Shown here: one piece after another, positions 22,001-32,720 of the stretch
Layout: the number at the start of each line of letters is the position of its first letter
Position numbering within the stretch: position 1 is the first letter of the stretch
NCBI GenBank assembly: GCA_003254885.1
Contig: QANT01009106.1
Location: forward strand, 1-64,000
Origin: Purshia tridentata
Lineage: Eukaryota; Streptophyta; Magnoliopsida; Rosales; Rosaceae
Length of the DNA stretch: 64,000 nt
Direction: 5' to 3'
Notes under the pieces: model-generated
The model's input: the letters and a program-made list of their open reading frames with translations, nothing else
What the model was told of the DNA's origin: nothing
Databases searched by the model: none
Program-made: the position numbers and the translations under genes

Positions 22001-25000
22001 CTTAGTGTGGCCCAAAATGACTTATTCATGCATTCTTTACACCTAAACTAGTTCATTTGGTCTAGAAAGCTAATTCAAGCATGACAAAGTGCTTCCTTTT
22101 GTATCTCTTGCTAGCCTAACACGTTTTTGTGCAACTTTAACCAAATTGGACTCGGTGTGCACTTAAATGATGTATTCGTGCATTCTTAACTCCTAAAGCG
22201 GTACATTTGGGTTAGAACGTAAATTCAAACATGACAAAGTGGTTCCCCATGTGTTTCTTGTCATCCGAGCACGTTTTGGTGCAACCTTAAACAAATTGGA
22301 CTACCTGTGCACCGAAATGTTGTATTCGTGTATTCTTAACACTTAGAGGAGTTCTTTAGGGCTAAAATGCTAATCGAGACATGATAAAGTGGTTCCCCAT
22401 GTCTTTCGTGTCAACCAAGAAGTTTTGGTGCAACTTTAACAAACATTGACTTAGTGTTCACTAAAATGATGTTTTCTTGCATTCTTAACACATAAAGTTG
22501 TTCTTTAGGGCTGGCATGCTAATCGAGACATGGGAAAGTGCTTCCCCATGCCTCTTTTGGCAACCGGGCACATTTTGGTGCATTTTCGTCCCATCTAAAC
22601 ATGAAATGTGCATCTTTTTGGCTAGAACGGCAATCCAAGCACGGAAAGTGCTTCCCTATGTCTTTCTTGCTAACCAATAGTGTTTCTGTGTAGTGTTAAC
22701 CAAATTGTACTCAGTGTGCACCAAAATGACGTTTTTGAGCAATCTTAACACTCACAGTGGTTCTTTGCGAGTAGCACAAAAATCGAGACATGAGAAAGTG
22801 CTTCCCCACGTCTTTCATGTCGACCGAGCACGTTTCGGTACAACTTCAACCGAATTGAACTCAATGTGCACCGAAATGAGGTATTCCTGCGTTCTTAACA
22901 CCTAGAGTGGTTCTTTATGCCTAGAACACTAATTCCAACATGAGAAAGTGCTTCCCTATGTCTTTTTTTTCAACCGATCACTTTTTGGTCAAACTTTAAC
23001 TAAATTGTACTCCATGTGCACCGAAATGACCTTTTCGTGCATTTTTAGCACCTAAAGTTATTCTTTTGGTCAAGAACGCCATTCAAGACACGCGACAGTG
23101 CTTCCACATGTCTTTCTTCCCAACCAAACACATTTTGGTGCTAGTTGGACGAAATTACACTGAGTATGCACTGAAATGAAGTTTTTGTTCCTTCTTTACA
23201 TGAAATCTGCTTCTTGCCGACTAGAAAACTAATTCAAGAATGAGAAAGTGCTTCTCCATGTCTTTCTTGCCAACCGAGCACGTTTAGGTGCAAATTTAAC
23301 CAAATTGCACTCAGTGTGCACCGAAATGACGTTTTTGTGCAACTTTAAACAAATTGGACGAACTGTGTGCTAAAATGACGTATTCTTGCATTCGTAAGAC
23401 CTAAAGTGGTTCTTTAGGGCTAGCACGCTAATTGAGACATGAGAAAGATCTTCCCCACATCTTTCTTGCCAACCAAGCATGTTTTGGTGAAACTTGAAAT
23501 AAATTGGCCCCAGCGTGCACTGAAAAGATATATTTGAGCATTCTTGATACTCACAGTGGTTCTATTGGGCTAGAACGTAATCCAACCATGAGAAAGTGAT
23601 TCCCCATGTCTTTTTTGCCAATCGAGCATGTTTTGGTGCATCTATAATGTAATTGGACTTAATGTGCCTAGAAATGACTAATTTGTGCATTCTTTACCCC
23701 TAAACTAGTTCATTTGGGCTAGAAAGCTTATCAAAGAGTGAGAAAGTTCTTCCCCGTGTATTTCTTGCCAACCAAACACGTTTTTGTGCAACTTTAACCA
23801 AATTGGACTCGCGAATGATGTATTTGTGCATTCTTCACACTTAAAGTGGTTCATTTGGGTTAGAATGCAAATTCCAACATGAGAAAGTGGTTCCCCCATA
23901 TGTCTCTTGTCATCCGAGCACGTTTCAGTGTAACCTTAAATGAATTGGACCACCTGTGCATCGAAAGGACGTATTCATGTATTCGTAACACCTAGAGGAG
24001 TTCTTTAGGGCTATAACGCTAATTGAGACAAGAGAAAGTGGTTCCCCATGTCTTTCGTGCCAACCATGCACGAATTGGTGCAACTTTAACCAAATTTGAC
24101 TAAGTGTGCACCAAGATGACGTTTTCGTGCATGCTTAACAACCAAAGTGGTTCTTTGTGGGTAGCACGCTAATCGAGACATGAGAAAGTGCTTCCCCATG
24201 TCTTTCATGTAGACCGAGGATGTTTTGGTACAACTTCAACCGAATTGGACTTAGTGTGCACCGAAATGACATATTCATGCGGTCTTAATACCTAAAATGT
24301 TCTTTAGGCTTAGAACGCTAATCCAAACATGAGAAAGTGCTTCCCCCTGTCTTTCTTGTCAGTCAAGCACGTTTTGGTCCAACTTAAACTAAATTGTACT
24401 CGGTGTGCACCGAAATGACATTTTTTGTGCATTATTAGCACCTAAAGTGGTTATGTTGGTCAAGAACGCCATTCGGGACAAGGGAAAGTGCTTCCCCATG
24501 TCTTTCTTCCCAACAGGGCACATTTTGGTGCCAGTTGGACAAAGTTACACTCAATATGCACCGAAATGAAGTTTTGGTTCCTTCTTCTCATGAAATGTGC
24601 TCCTTGAAGGCTAGAAAACTAATTCAAGAATGAGAAAGTGCTTCTCTGTGTTTTCCTTGTCAACCGAGCACGTTTTGGTGTAACTTTAACCAAATAGCAC
24701 TTAGTGTGCACCGAAATGACGTTTTCGTACAACTTCAAACAAACTGGACTAAGTGTGTATCGAAACGACTTATTGGTGCATTCTTAAGACCTAAAGTGGT
24801 TTTTTAGGGCTAGCACGCTAATCGAGACATGAGAATGATCTTCCCCACGTCTTTCTTGCCAACCAAGAATGTTTTGGTGCAACTTAAGATAAATTGGGCT
24901 CAGTGTGCACCGAAAAGACATATTTGAGCATTCTTGACACCTACAGTGGTTCATTTGGGCTAGAACACTAATCCAAGCATGAGAAAGTGATTCCTCATGT

Positions 25001-27333
25001 CTTTTTTGCCAATCGAGCACGTTTTGGTGCATCTATAACGAAATTGGACTTTGTATGGCTCGAAATGACCTATTCGTGCATTCTTTACACTTAAACTAGT
25101 TTATTTGGGCTAGAAAGCTAATCCAAGCATAAGAAAGTGCTTCCCTATGTATTTCCTCCTAGCCGGACACGTTTTTGTGCAACTTTAACTAAATTGCACT
25201 CAGTGTGCACTTAAGTAATGTATTCGTGCATTTTTAACACCAAAAGTGGTTCATTTGGGTTAGGAAGCAAATTCAAACATGAGAAAGTGGTTCCCCAAGT
25301 GTTCCTTGTTATCCAAGCACGTTTTGGTGCGACCTTAAACAAATTGGACTACCTATGCCTCGAAATGACGTATTCGTGTATTCTTAACGCTTAGAGGAGT
25401 TCTTTAAGGCTAGAACACTAATCGAGACATGAGAAAGGGGTTCCTCATGTTATTCGTGCTAAGCAAGCACGTTTTGGTGCAACTTTAACCAAATTTGACT
25501 TAGTGTGCACTGAAATGACGTTTTCTTGCATTAATAACAAATAAAGTTGGTCTCTAGGGCTAGCACGCTAATCGAGAATGAGAAAGTGCTTCCCCATGCC
25601 TTTTTTACCAACTGGGCACTTTTTGGTGCATTTTGGATGAAATTAGATTGGGTATGCATCGAAATGACGTTGTCGTCCCATCTAAACACGACATGTGTTT
25701 CTTTTTGATTAGAACGCTAATTCAAGCATGGGAAAGTGCCTCCCCATGTCTTTCTTACGAACCAATAGTTTTTTGGTGCAGCGTTAACCAAATTGTACTC
25801 AGTGTACACCGAAAATGATGTTTTGGTACATTCATAACAACCAAAGTGGTTCTTTGCGGGTAGCACGTTAATTGAGACATGAGGAAGTGCTTCCCCATGT
25901 CTTTCACGTCAACTGAGCATGTGTTGGTACAATTTCAATTGAATTGGACTCAGTGTACACCGAAATGACATATTCCTGCGTTCGTAGCACCTAAAGTGGT
26001 TTTTTAGGCCTAGAACGCTAATCCAAACATGAGAAAGTGCTTCCCCATGTCTTTCTTGTCAATCGAGCATGTTACAAAATTGTACTCAGTGTGCACCGAA
26101 ATGACGTTTTCGTGCATTCTTAGCACTTAAAGTGGTTCTTTTGATCAAGAACGCCATTCAAGACATGAGAAAGTGCTTCCCCATGTCTTTGTTCCCAACC
26201 GAGCATGTTTTGGAGGCAGTTGGATGAAGTTACACTAAGTATGCACCAAAATGAAGTTTTCATTCCTTCTTAACACAAAATGTGCTTCTTCTGAGCTAGA
26301 AAACTAATTCAGGAATGAGAAAGTGCTTCTTCATGTCTTTCTTGCCAACAGAGCACGTTTAGGTGCAACTTTAAAATAATTGGACTAAGTGTGCACCGAA
26401 ATGACGTATTCGTGCATTCTTAAGACCTAAAGTGGTTCTTTAGGTCTAGCACGCTAATCGAGATATGAGAAAGGTCTTCCCCACGTCTTTCTTGCCAACC
26501 AAGCATGTTGTGGTGCAACTTGAAATTAATCGGGCTCAACGTGCACCGAAAACACATATTTGCGCATTCTTGACACCTACAGTGGTTCATTTGGGATAGA
26601 ACGCTAATCCAAGCATGAGAAAGTGATTCCCCATATCCGTTTTATCAAGCATGTTTTGGTGCATCTATAACAAAATTGGACTTAGTGTGCCTCGAAATAA
26701 CCTATTCGTGCATTCTTTACACCTAAACTAGTTCATTTGGGCTAGAAAGCTAATCCAAGCATGAGAAAGTGCTTCCCTGTGTATTTCTTGCCAACTAAAC
26801 ATGTTTTTGTGCAACTTTAACCAAATTGGACTCGATGTGCACTTAAGTGATGTATTCGTGCATTCTTAACACCTAAAGTGGTTCATTTGGGTTAGAACGC
26901 AAAGGCAAACATGATAAAGTGGTTCCCCATGTGTTCCTTGTCATCTGAGTACGTTTTGGTGCGACCTTAAACAATTAGACTACTTGTGTTCTGAAATGTC
27001 GTGTTCGTGTATTCTTAACACCTTGAGAAATTCTTTAGGGCTAGAATGCTAATCAAAACATAAGAAAGTGGTTCCCAATCTCTTTCGTGCCAATCAAGCA
27101 CGTTTTGGTGCAACTTTAACCAAATTTGACTTGGTATGCTCAGAAATGACGTTTTCGTGCATTCTTAACATATAAACTTGTTCTCTAGGGCTGGCACACT
27201 AATCGAGACTTGAGAAAGTGCTTCCCCATGCCTCTTTTGCCAACCGGGCACATTTTGGTGCATTTTGGATGAAATTAGACGGAGTATGCACCGAAATGAT
27301 GTTTTTGTCCCGTCTAAACACGAAATGTGCTTC
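16030..27333 (+). repeat. Satellite array A, ~149-bp monomer, irregular 11-mer higher-order repeat
   Basis: About 75 tandem monomers of about 149 bp, each with an anchor like gctaatccaagcatgagaaa and a core like gtgcaccgaaatgacg. At least eleven monomer variants recur in fixed order, recognised for example by catctataacgaaattgg, by gaaaagacatatttgagc and by gtcatccgagcacg. The complete series takes about 1.61-1.64 kb (21.9-23.5 and 24.9-26.5 kb). Shorter series of about 1.39 and 1.09 kb lack internal monomers. Variants are well diverged from one another, suggesting an old or marginal array. The many 60-100 codon open frames inside are chance products of the repeat. Confidence 0.92.
19637..20228 (+). 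repeat. Near-identical two-monomer duplication in array A
   Basis: A block of about 296 bp starting near 19637 is repeated directly after itself from about 19933 with very few differences, while other array A monomers are clearly diverged. It indicates a recent local exchange. Confidence 0.75.
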
Positions 27334-28981
27334 TTTTTTTTGGTAAATAAATGAATCAATAAAAGATGAAAGGAACTACAAAATATAAGGGGCATTCCCC
27401 AGGAAGCCAAAAGACACCACGAAAATAAGGCTTCCAGAACTAGCCTAGCACACCCACCAAAACAGAGCAAAAACTGGCCACAACAGTACCCTAGCCAAAA
27501 ACCAAACTACCCCGTCCGCACCAAACAACCCAAGGATTGGGATCCACACTAAGACCACTACTCTCCCAATTGCCACTCCCTTGGGATAGGATACATGGTG
27601 GGGGAGAAAGATGCTAGCCTACACCGAATGGAATTCACAATCTCCTTTAGCAAGGAGGATGGGTTTAAAGCTTCCTCTTTGAAAATGTGATTGTTTCTTT
27701 CCCTCCAAATAGCATAAATTGCAGCTGTCAAACATAGCTTCAAAATAATAGTCTTTATGTGCTTCCCTCACGTACTAGTTGCCCATCCAACCAACACGGG
27801 CCACAATGTAAGAATGGGTGGTGCACCACACTTGGACATCAAAGTGGTCCAAAATACACTTACTGTATGGGGCAGTTAAAGAAAAGATGGGAATGAGTCT
27901 CCACCTCTCTCCTACATAGAACACAAGTCGTGTCGATAGAGTACATGGATGCGATCAGTGATAGCTAGTCTCTCTCGAATGGCTAGCCAAAGGACGAAGC
28001 TCATACGAGGAATATGTTGCTAAACCACACAAACTTGTACCAAAGGACCTTAGGTGAACGATCTCTCAAGCTCTCCCACGTAGACGCAGCCGTGTGCATG
28101 CCAGAAGAGGAAGGCTGCCACACAATGGAATCATCCCTATTAATATTAAGGTTATAGTAAGGCCTAAGTTGCTTGATCTCCAAGAGCTCGAGGGAACTAG
28201 AGGCCGGCCACTCATACACATCATTGGAGACAATTGCACTTACCTTGGCATTCGCTGTCAGCCCAGAATCATACACCACCCACTCACCCCAAACCAAAAC
28301 AATAAGGCCCCTAGGATGCCAATTGTCAAATCACAAGGCCGTTTTATCACCATTCCCAATCTTGTGAAGAATAAGAGGCTGAGCCAAGGGGCGGAGGTTG
28401 AGAATCTTCCTCCAATTCCAAGAGCAAATTTGCGGGCGTTTAACCTCCCAAATGTTCCTCCCCTTGATATGGTAGGCATTAACCCACTTAGTCCACATGT
28501 TATCCACACCATAGACGACTGCCAAAGGTGCCTCAACATAAGAACCTTGTTCCAAATAGGCAAGGCCTTGATACCTAATCCACCCTCTTTTTTCGACTTA
28601 CACACACTATCCCAAGCCACCTTAGCACCATGGCCACCAACATCTGATCCTGTCCAAAGAAAGGCCCAAATCTTTTGTTTTATGTTGAGGAGAACCTTCT
28701 TCGAAAGCATAATGTGGCTAGCCCAAAAAATATGCATATTAGAGAGCACCGAAGTGATGAGTTGGAGCCGTCCGACAAAGGAGAGGAACTTGTTGTGCCA
28801 AGATTTAATTCGGGCAGCCACATTGTCAACAAGGTTCACACAATCTCTAATTCGAAGCTTGGTTGAGATAATGGGGATGCCAAGGTACCTAATTGGAAGA
28901 GTTCCCATTTTAAACTCAAGGCAAGCTTCAATTTGGGGCTGCAAGCTGGGATGAACTCCCGAGGTGAATATATTGCTCTTA

Positions 28982-29215
28982 ATGACACGCCCCGACCCTC
29001 GGGCACGTGCCTAAACTGCTGAAAACTGGAAACTGCAACTGCTTTTCCTGCAACTGAAAGCTGTTCCTGAAACTGTGGGCCCTTTTTATGAAACTGTGAG
29101 CCATGAATAATAAAATAATTTTCTGAAATAACTGTAACTTTACAAAAGCACGTTTGTAAAAATAAGCTGTAAAACTTTTACATAAAAATCAAACTGTAAA
29201 ATAACTTTCTGAAAN
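28982..29215. other. Foreign insert in LINE-1, LTR-edge-like, ending at an N
   Basis: LINE homology stops at about 28981 and resumes after the N at 29215. The inserted ~233 bp begins tgacacgccccgaccc, a word often found at the edge of plant LTR elements, and is rich in aaactg words. It replaces roughly 260 bp of reverse transcriptase sequence, including the FADD region. It may be the end of a larger element whose remainder was lost at the assembly join. Confidence 0.55.
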
Positions 29216-29841
29216 AAGAGATATGGAGACATAGGGTCACCTTGACGGATACCACGAGTGCTTTGAAAGAAACCGGCAAGCTCCCCATTGACACATATAG
29301 AGAATCTAGGAGTGGTCAAGCAAGCTTGTATCCATTGAATCATGATGTTAGGGAACTTAAGGGCAGCAAGGGTTCGGAGAAGGAAACTCCAATCCACCAT
29401 ATCATAGGCCTTCATAATATCCACTTTAAGGGCACAACGGGGGTGAACACTTGTCTTGTGATAATCGCGAAGAAGCTCTTGAACCAAGAGTATGTTATCA
29501 CCAATCCTTCGCTCTGCCACAAAAGCCGTTTGGTTAGGGCTAATGATAGAGGGCAGCACCCCTTTGATTCGGTTTGCAATGACCTTAGCAATGATCTTGT
29601 AAATAGTGTTGCAGCAAGATATGGGCCGAAAGTCACATAACTTGGTGGCATTTGGCACTTTGGGAATAAGTGTGACCGAGGTTGCATTACACTCTCGTAG
29701 GAGGTGTCCGGTAGTGAAGAATTCCAGAATAGCAGCTATGATGTCCCCGCCAATGATATGCCACGTTGCTTGGTAGAAGTGAGCATTAAACCCATCAGGA
29801 CCCGGAGCCTTGTTGGGGTTCATAGCGAAACAAGCCTCCTT

Positions 29842-30057
29842 GATCTCCTCCGCCGTGACTAAGAGACCAAGGGAGGAGGCTTGGGCATCTGAAAGAGTAG
29901 TAGAAATCACGTCTCTAGGAGTAGTGCCGCTGCCCCTGCTAGATAAATTGATCTCCTCCGCCGTGACTAAGAGACCAAGGGATGAGGCTTGGGCATCTGA
30001 AAGAGTAGTAGAAATCACATCTCTAGGAGTAGTGCCGCTGCCCCTGCTAGATAAACT
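29842..30057 (-). repeat. 108-bp tandem duplication in LINE-1 ORF2
   Basis: Two adjacent copies (29842-29949 and 29950-30057) differ at about three bases and keep the reading frame, duplicating 36 codons just before the reverse transcriptase NPNKAPGPDG box. The second LINE has one copy. Confidence 0.92.
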
Positions 30058-30706
30058 AGGAGCACACCAAAGATTCTTGTAAAAGTTGACCACCTCCTCT
30101 CTAACATTATCATACCGTTCAACAACCGTGCCATCATCCCTATGGATAGTTGTGATCTTGTTCATGTTCCTCCTCCCCAAAGTGGATTTAAAGAAAAAGG
30201 CCGAGTTCCTATCCCCTTCCTTTAGCCATCTTATTCGGGACTTTTGCTTGTTAAAGAGCTCTTCCTCCTCAATAGCCTTGACATAAACCAAGGCCAGCTC
30301 TTTCTCCCTACTCCTTAGAGCAATATCGCACGGGTTAGATTCCAAGGCTCTTTGAGAATTCGAAAGGTTCAGCTTGGCAATGGCAGCATTATTGACCACA
30401 TTTCCCACCCTTTCTTTATTTAGCTTCTTCAATTCCTCTTTAACTAGCTTGAGCTTCTTAGACACTTGGAATTGGATAGTCCCATCCACGGTCGTCTGCC
30501 AACACCGAGTAACAAGGGGAAGAAATTCCTCTCTTTTGGACATGAAATTAAAAAACTTGAAGGGGCACTTTCTAGTTCGGCGAGAGATCCCTAGATTGAC
30601 CATGCACGGGCTGTGGTCCGAAATCCCTGGAATAGGGAAATCAACCACCGAATTGGTAAACTTCAGAATCCAAGCTTCATTGACCATCACTCTATCCAGC
30701 TTCTTA

Positions 30707-30814
30707 GAAACACAATCCAAGGTTTGTCGTTTATCACTCCAAGTGTATAGGGCACCTGTAGAAACACAATCCAAGGTGTGTCGTTTATCACTCCATGTGT
30801 ATAGGGCACCTGTA
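30707..30814 (-). repeat. 54-bp tandem duplication in LINE-1 ORF2
   Basis: Two adjacent copies (30707-30760 and 30761-30814) differ at two bases and duplicate 18 in-frame codons (TGALYTWSDKR...) in the endonuclease domain. The second LINE has one copy. Confidence 0.92.
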
Positions 30815-31349
30815 AATCGGAGATCGTCAACTTCAATATCATCAATACACTTCTGAAAATCCATCATAGAACTAGTAGTAGCATTTGACCCCCCCACAAT
30901 CTCAAAGGAAGATCTCGCCACATTGTAGTCCCCCAAAATCACCCACGGCTGATTTGTGACACAAGCAGCAAAGTCACCTAACTCCCTCCACAAACACTTA
31001 CGGAGAGCATTATCATTTGAGCCATACACAAAGGAAGCAAAGAATTCAACCTTGCATTCAATATGGGTAACCCTAAAGTTGATCACTTGGTCTGATTCAT
31101 TCAACTTAACAAGGCTGAAAACACTAGGGTTCCAAGCAACCCAAATCCTACCACGATCACTCGACGCATAGTTATCCTCTACACTCCAATTTGGAAAAAT
31201 AGAGTTAGAAACAAAAACCTTATTACACTTGCGCACCCTTGTCTCCACAATGCCAATAAGGGCCACCTGGTTATCATTCACAAAATTCCGCATCTCAGCT
31301 TGCTTAGGGGGAGAATTGAGGCCCCTAATGTTCCAACAAGCAACCCTGA

Positions 31350-31353
31350 TCAT
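31350..31353 (-). promoter_or_regulatory. ATGA stop-start overlap between LINE-1 ORF1 and ORF2
   Basis: The minus strand reads ATGA, where TGA ends ORF1 and ATG starts ORF2. The same arrangement occurs in the second LINE at 59593-59596, so it is a family trait and suggests termination-reinitiation as the route to ORF2. Confidence 0.75.
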
Positions 31354-32252
31354 TGAGAATGTTTAGGAGATGCGCCCGGGCTGGGAATGCCCATCTTATG
31401 CATTTTCTTCTTCATCTTCTTCTTGTACTTGTTGCTTGAAGATGTCTCTTCTCCCACTGGAACACCATCAATATTCTTCCCAAGTATCTTGCTCGGCCAA
31501 AGAGACGTGTTGGGGGAAGCCGTGCTGGGCTCAATATCACTAGTCGTGTCCCTCTCCACCTCAAGAACATTAAAAGAATTAAAAGAGGTTATCACAGGGG
31601 TTGGGGAAAGAGGTTCGCTCTCCTCATGGATTGCACAAGAGGTGCCAGCGCCTTTGAAGTTGCGAACAGCCCCAATCACCTCAATCGAACTGATAATGGG
31701 ACTCTAGCCACCCTTGCCCTTATCCCTATCTGTTCGGCCACTCCCTAATCTTGTATCAACCCTTTTAGCCTCCATTCTAGCCTTGGGGGGCTAAAATTCT
31801 TTGGTTTGAGCAATAGCATCTGCTGCCCCCTTCTTAACCCACACCATTGGTTGTTAATTTGGGGTGCAGCTACCTGTTATGTGTCCGAAGGATTTACACA
31901 AAGTGCACACCATCGGTTTCCATTGATACTCAACCTTGATTTCCACAACCTTAGGGGAGGTAACCTCATCTTCACCATTCAACACCAGGTCAAAGGAGTC
32001 TATCAAATCTGCCGAAGCCTCCACTTCCACACAAACCCTAGCATAGGAGATCCTTTTGTGATTTTCGGTGAGGCTATCTGCATATAGGGGCCTTCCCACT
32101 GCACTAGCAATGTAGCTTAGCCCATTTGCCGTCCAGAACTCATGGGGAACATTGTAGAACTTTGCCCAAATTGGGACCCTAGAGTGGGACTCCTTAGGGA
32201 GAATAAGACCTTGCTGCCATTTCTTTAAGAATAGAGGCTTACCTGCAAATAG
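31350..32252 (-). pseudogene. LINE-1 ORF1, 5'-truncated (DUF4283-like plus CCHC knuckle)
   Basis: The reading from 32252 gives LFAGKPLFLKKWQQG, then VPIWAKFYNVPHEFWTANGL and GRPLYADSL, as in the nucleic-acid-binding ORF1 of plant L1 elements, followed by a zinc knuckle CTLCKSFGHITGSC. An in-frame TAA follows shortly after the knuckle and the frame is further disturbed before the Lys-rich C-terminal part (31350-31679). The final stop overlaps the ORF2 start as ATGA. The N-terminal half is absent because the element is truncated. Confidence 0.82.
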
Positions 32253-32570
32253 CGATGGACATAAGGAAGCACTTTCTCATGTCTCGATAATAGCGTGCTA
32301 GCCCCAAGGAACCACTAGAGGTCTTGAGAATGCACGAAAACGTCATTTCGGTGCACATTGAGTCCAATTCGATGAAAGTTGCACCAAAACGTTCCCCGTT
32401 GGAAAGAAAGACATGGGGAAGCGCTTTCTCATGTCTCGAGAAGCGTTAAAGCCCCAAAGAACAACTTTAGGTTCTAAGAGTGAACGAATACGTCATTTCG
32501 GTGCACACTCAGTCTAACTTGGTCCAAATTGTACCAAAACGTGCCCGATTGGCAAGAAAGAGGGGACGAA

Positions 32571-32720
32571 GCACTCTCTTAAGTCTCGATTAGCGTGCCA
32601 GCCCTAAAGAACCACTTTTGGTGTTAAGAATGCATGAAAACCTCATTTTGGGGCGTACTCAGTCCAAATTCGTCCAAATCGCACCAAAACTTCCATGGTT
32701 GGCAAGAAAGGCATAAGGAA
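32571..32720 (-). repeat. Chimeric c/h satellite monomer at array B start
   Basis: This 150-bp monomer begins like variant c (gcactctcttaagtctcg) and ends like variant h (aaaacttccatggttggc), skipping d-g. It is the product expected from an out-of-register exchange. Confidence 0.7.

Larger units (their letters stand above)
27558..31353 (-). pseudogene. LINE-1 ORF2: endonuclease, reverse transcriptase, zinc-finger tail
   Basis: Starts with MIRVACWNIRGLNS, the opening of an APE-type endonuclease; ETRV, GDYNV and SDHSP boxes follow in order. Reverse transcriptase begins around NPNKAPGPDGFNAHFYQ and runs through LKVDIMKAYDMVDW to RQGDPMSPYL at 29215. There the frame meets a foreign insert; the stretch equivalent to the FADD catalytic box is absent. 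After the insert, RYLGIPIISTKLRIRDC resumes, then a zf-RVT region and a C-terminal PREWQLGE end. Frameshifts near 28270 and near 27920 break the last third. Two in-frame tandem duplications (29842-30057 and 30707-30814) lengthen it. It cannot encode a working protein. Confidence 0.88.
27334..32256 (-). mobile_element. L1-type LINE, 5'-truncated (LINE-1 of the window)
   Basis: Minus-strand LINE ending in a short A tail (T run at 27334-27340) after a gattcatttatttacc word shared with the second LINE's 3' end. It contains the C-terminal part of ORF1, an endonuclease, reverse transcriptase and zf-RVT region, and lacks the 5' part of ORF1. The ORF1 reading begins abruptly at about 32252 in a segment equivalent to LFAGKPLFLKRWQQG of the second LINE. 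No target duplication is found: the left flank is satellite A and the right flank is satellite in the opposite orientation. Confidence 0.9.

Noticed and set aside
16030-27333. Many open frames of 60-100 codons in array A with similar predicted peptides
   Set aside because: They repeat with the satellite monomer, occur on both strands, have no domain or codon signature, and arise because the monomer has few stops in some frames.
28094-28954. A 286-codon plus-strand open frame
   Set aside because: It is antisense to the LINE-1 reverse transcriptase region, which has clear homology on the minus strand.
30374-30856. A 160-codon plus-strand open frame
   Set aside because: Antisense shadow of the LINE-1 endonuclease/linker coding region, and includes the 54-bp duplication.
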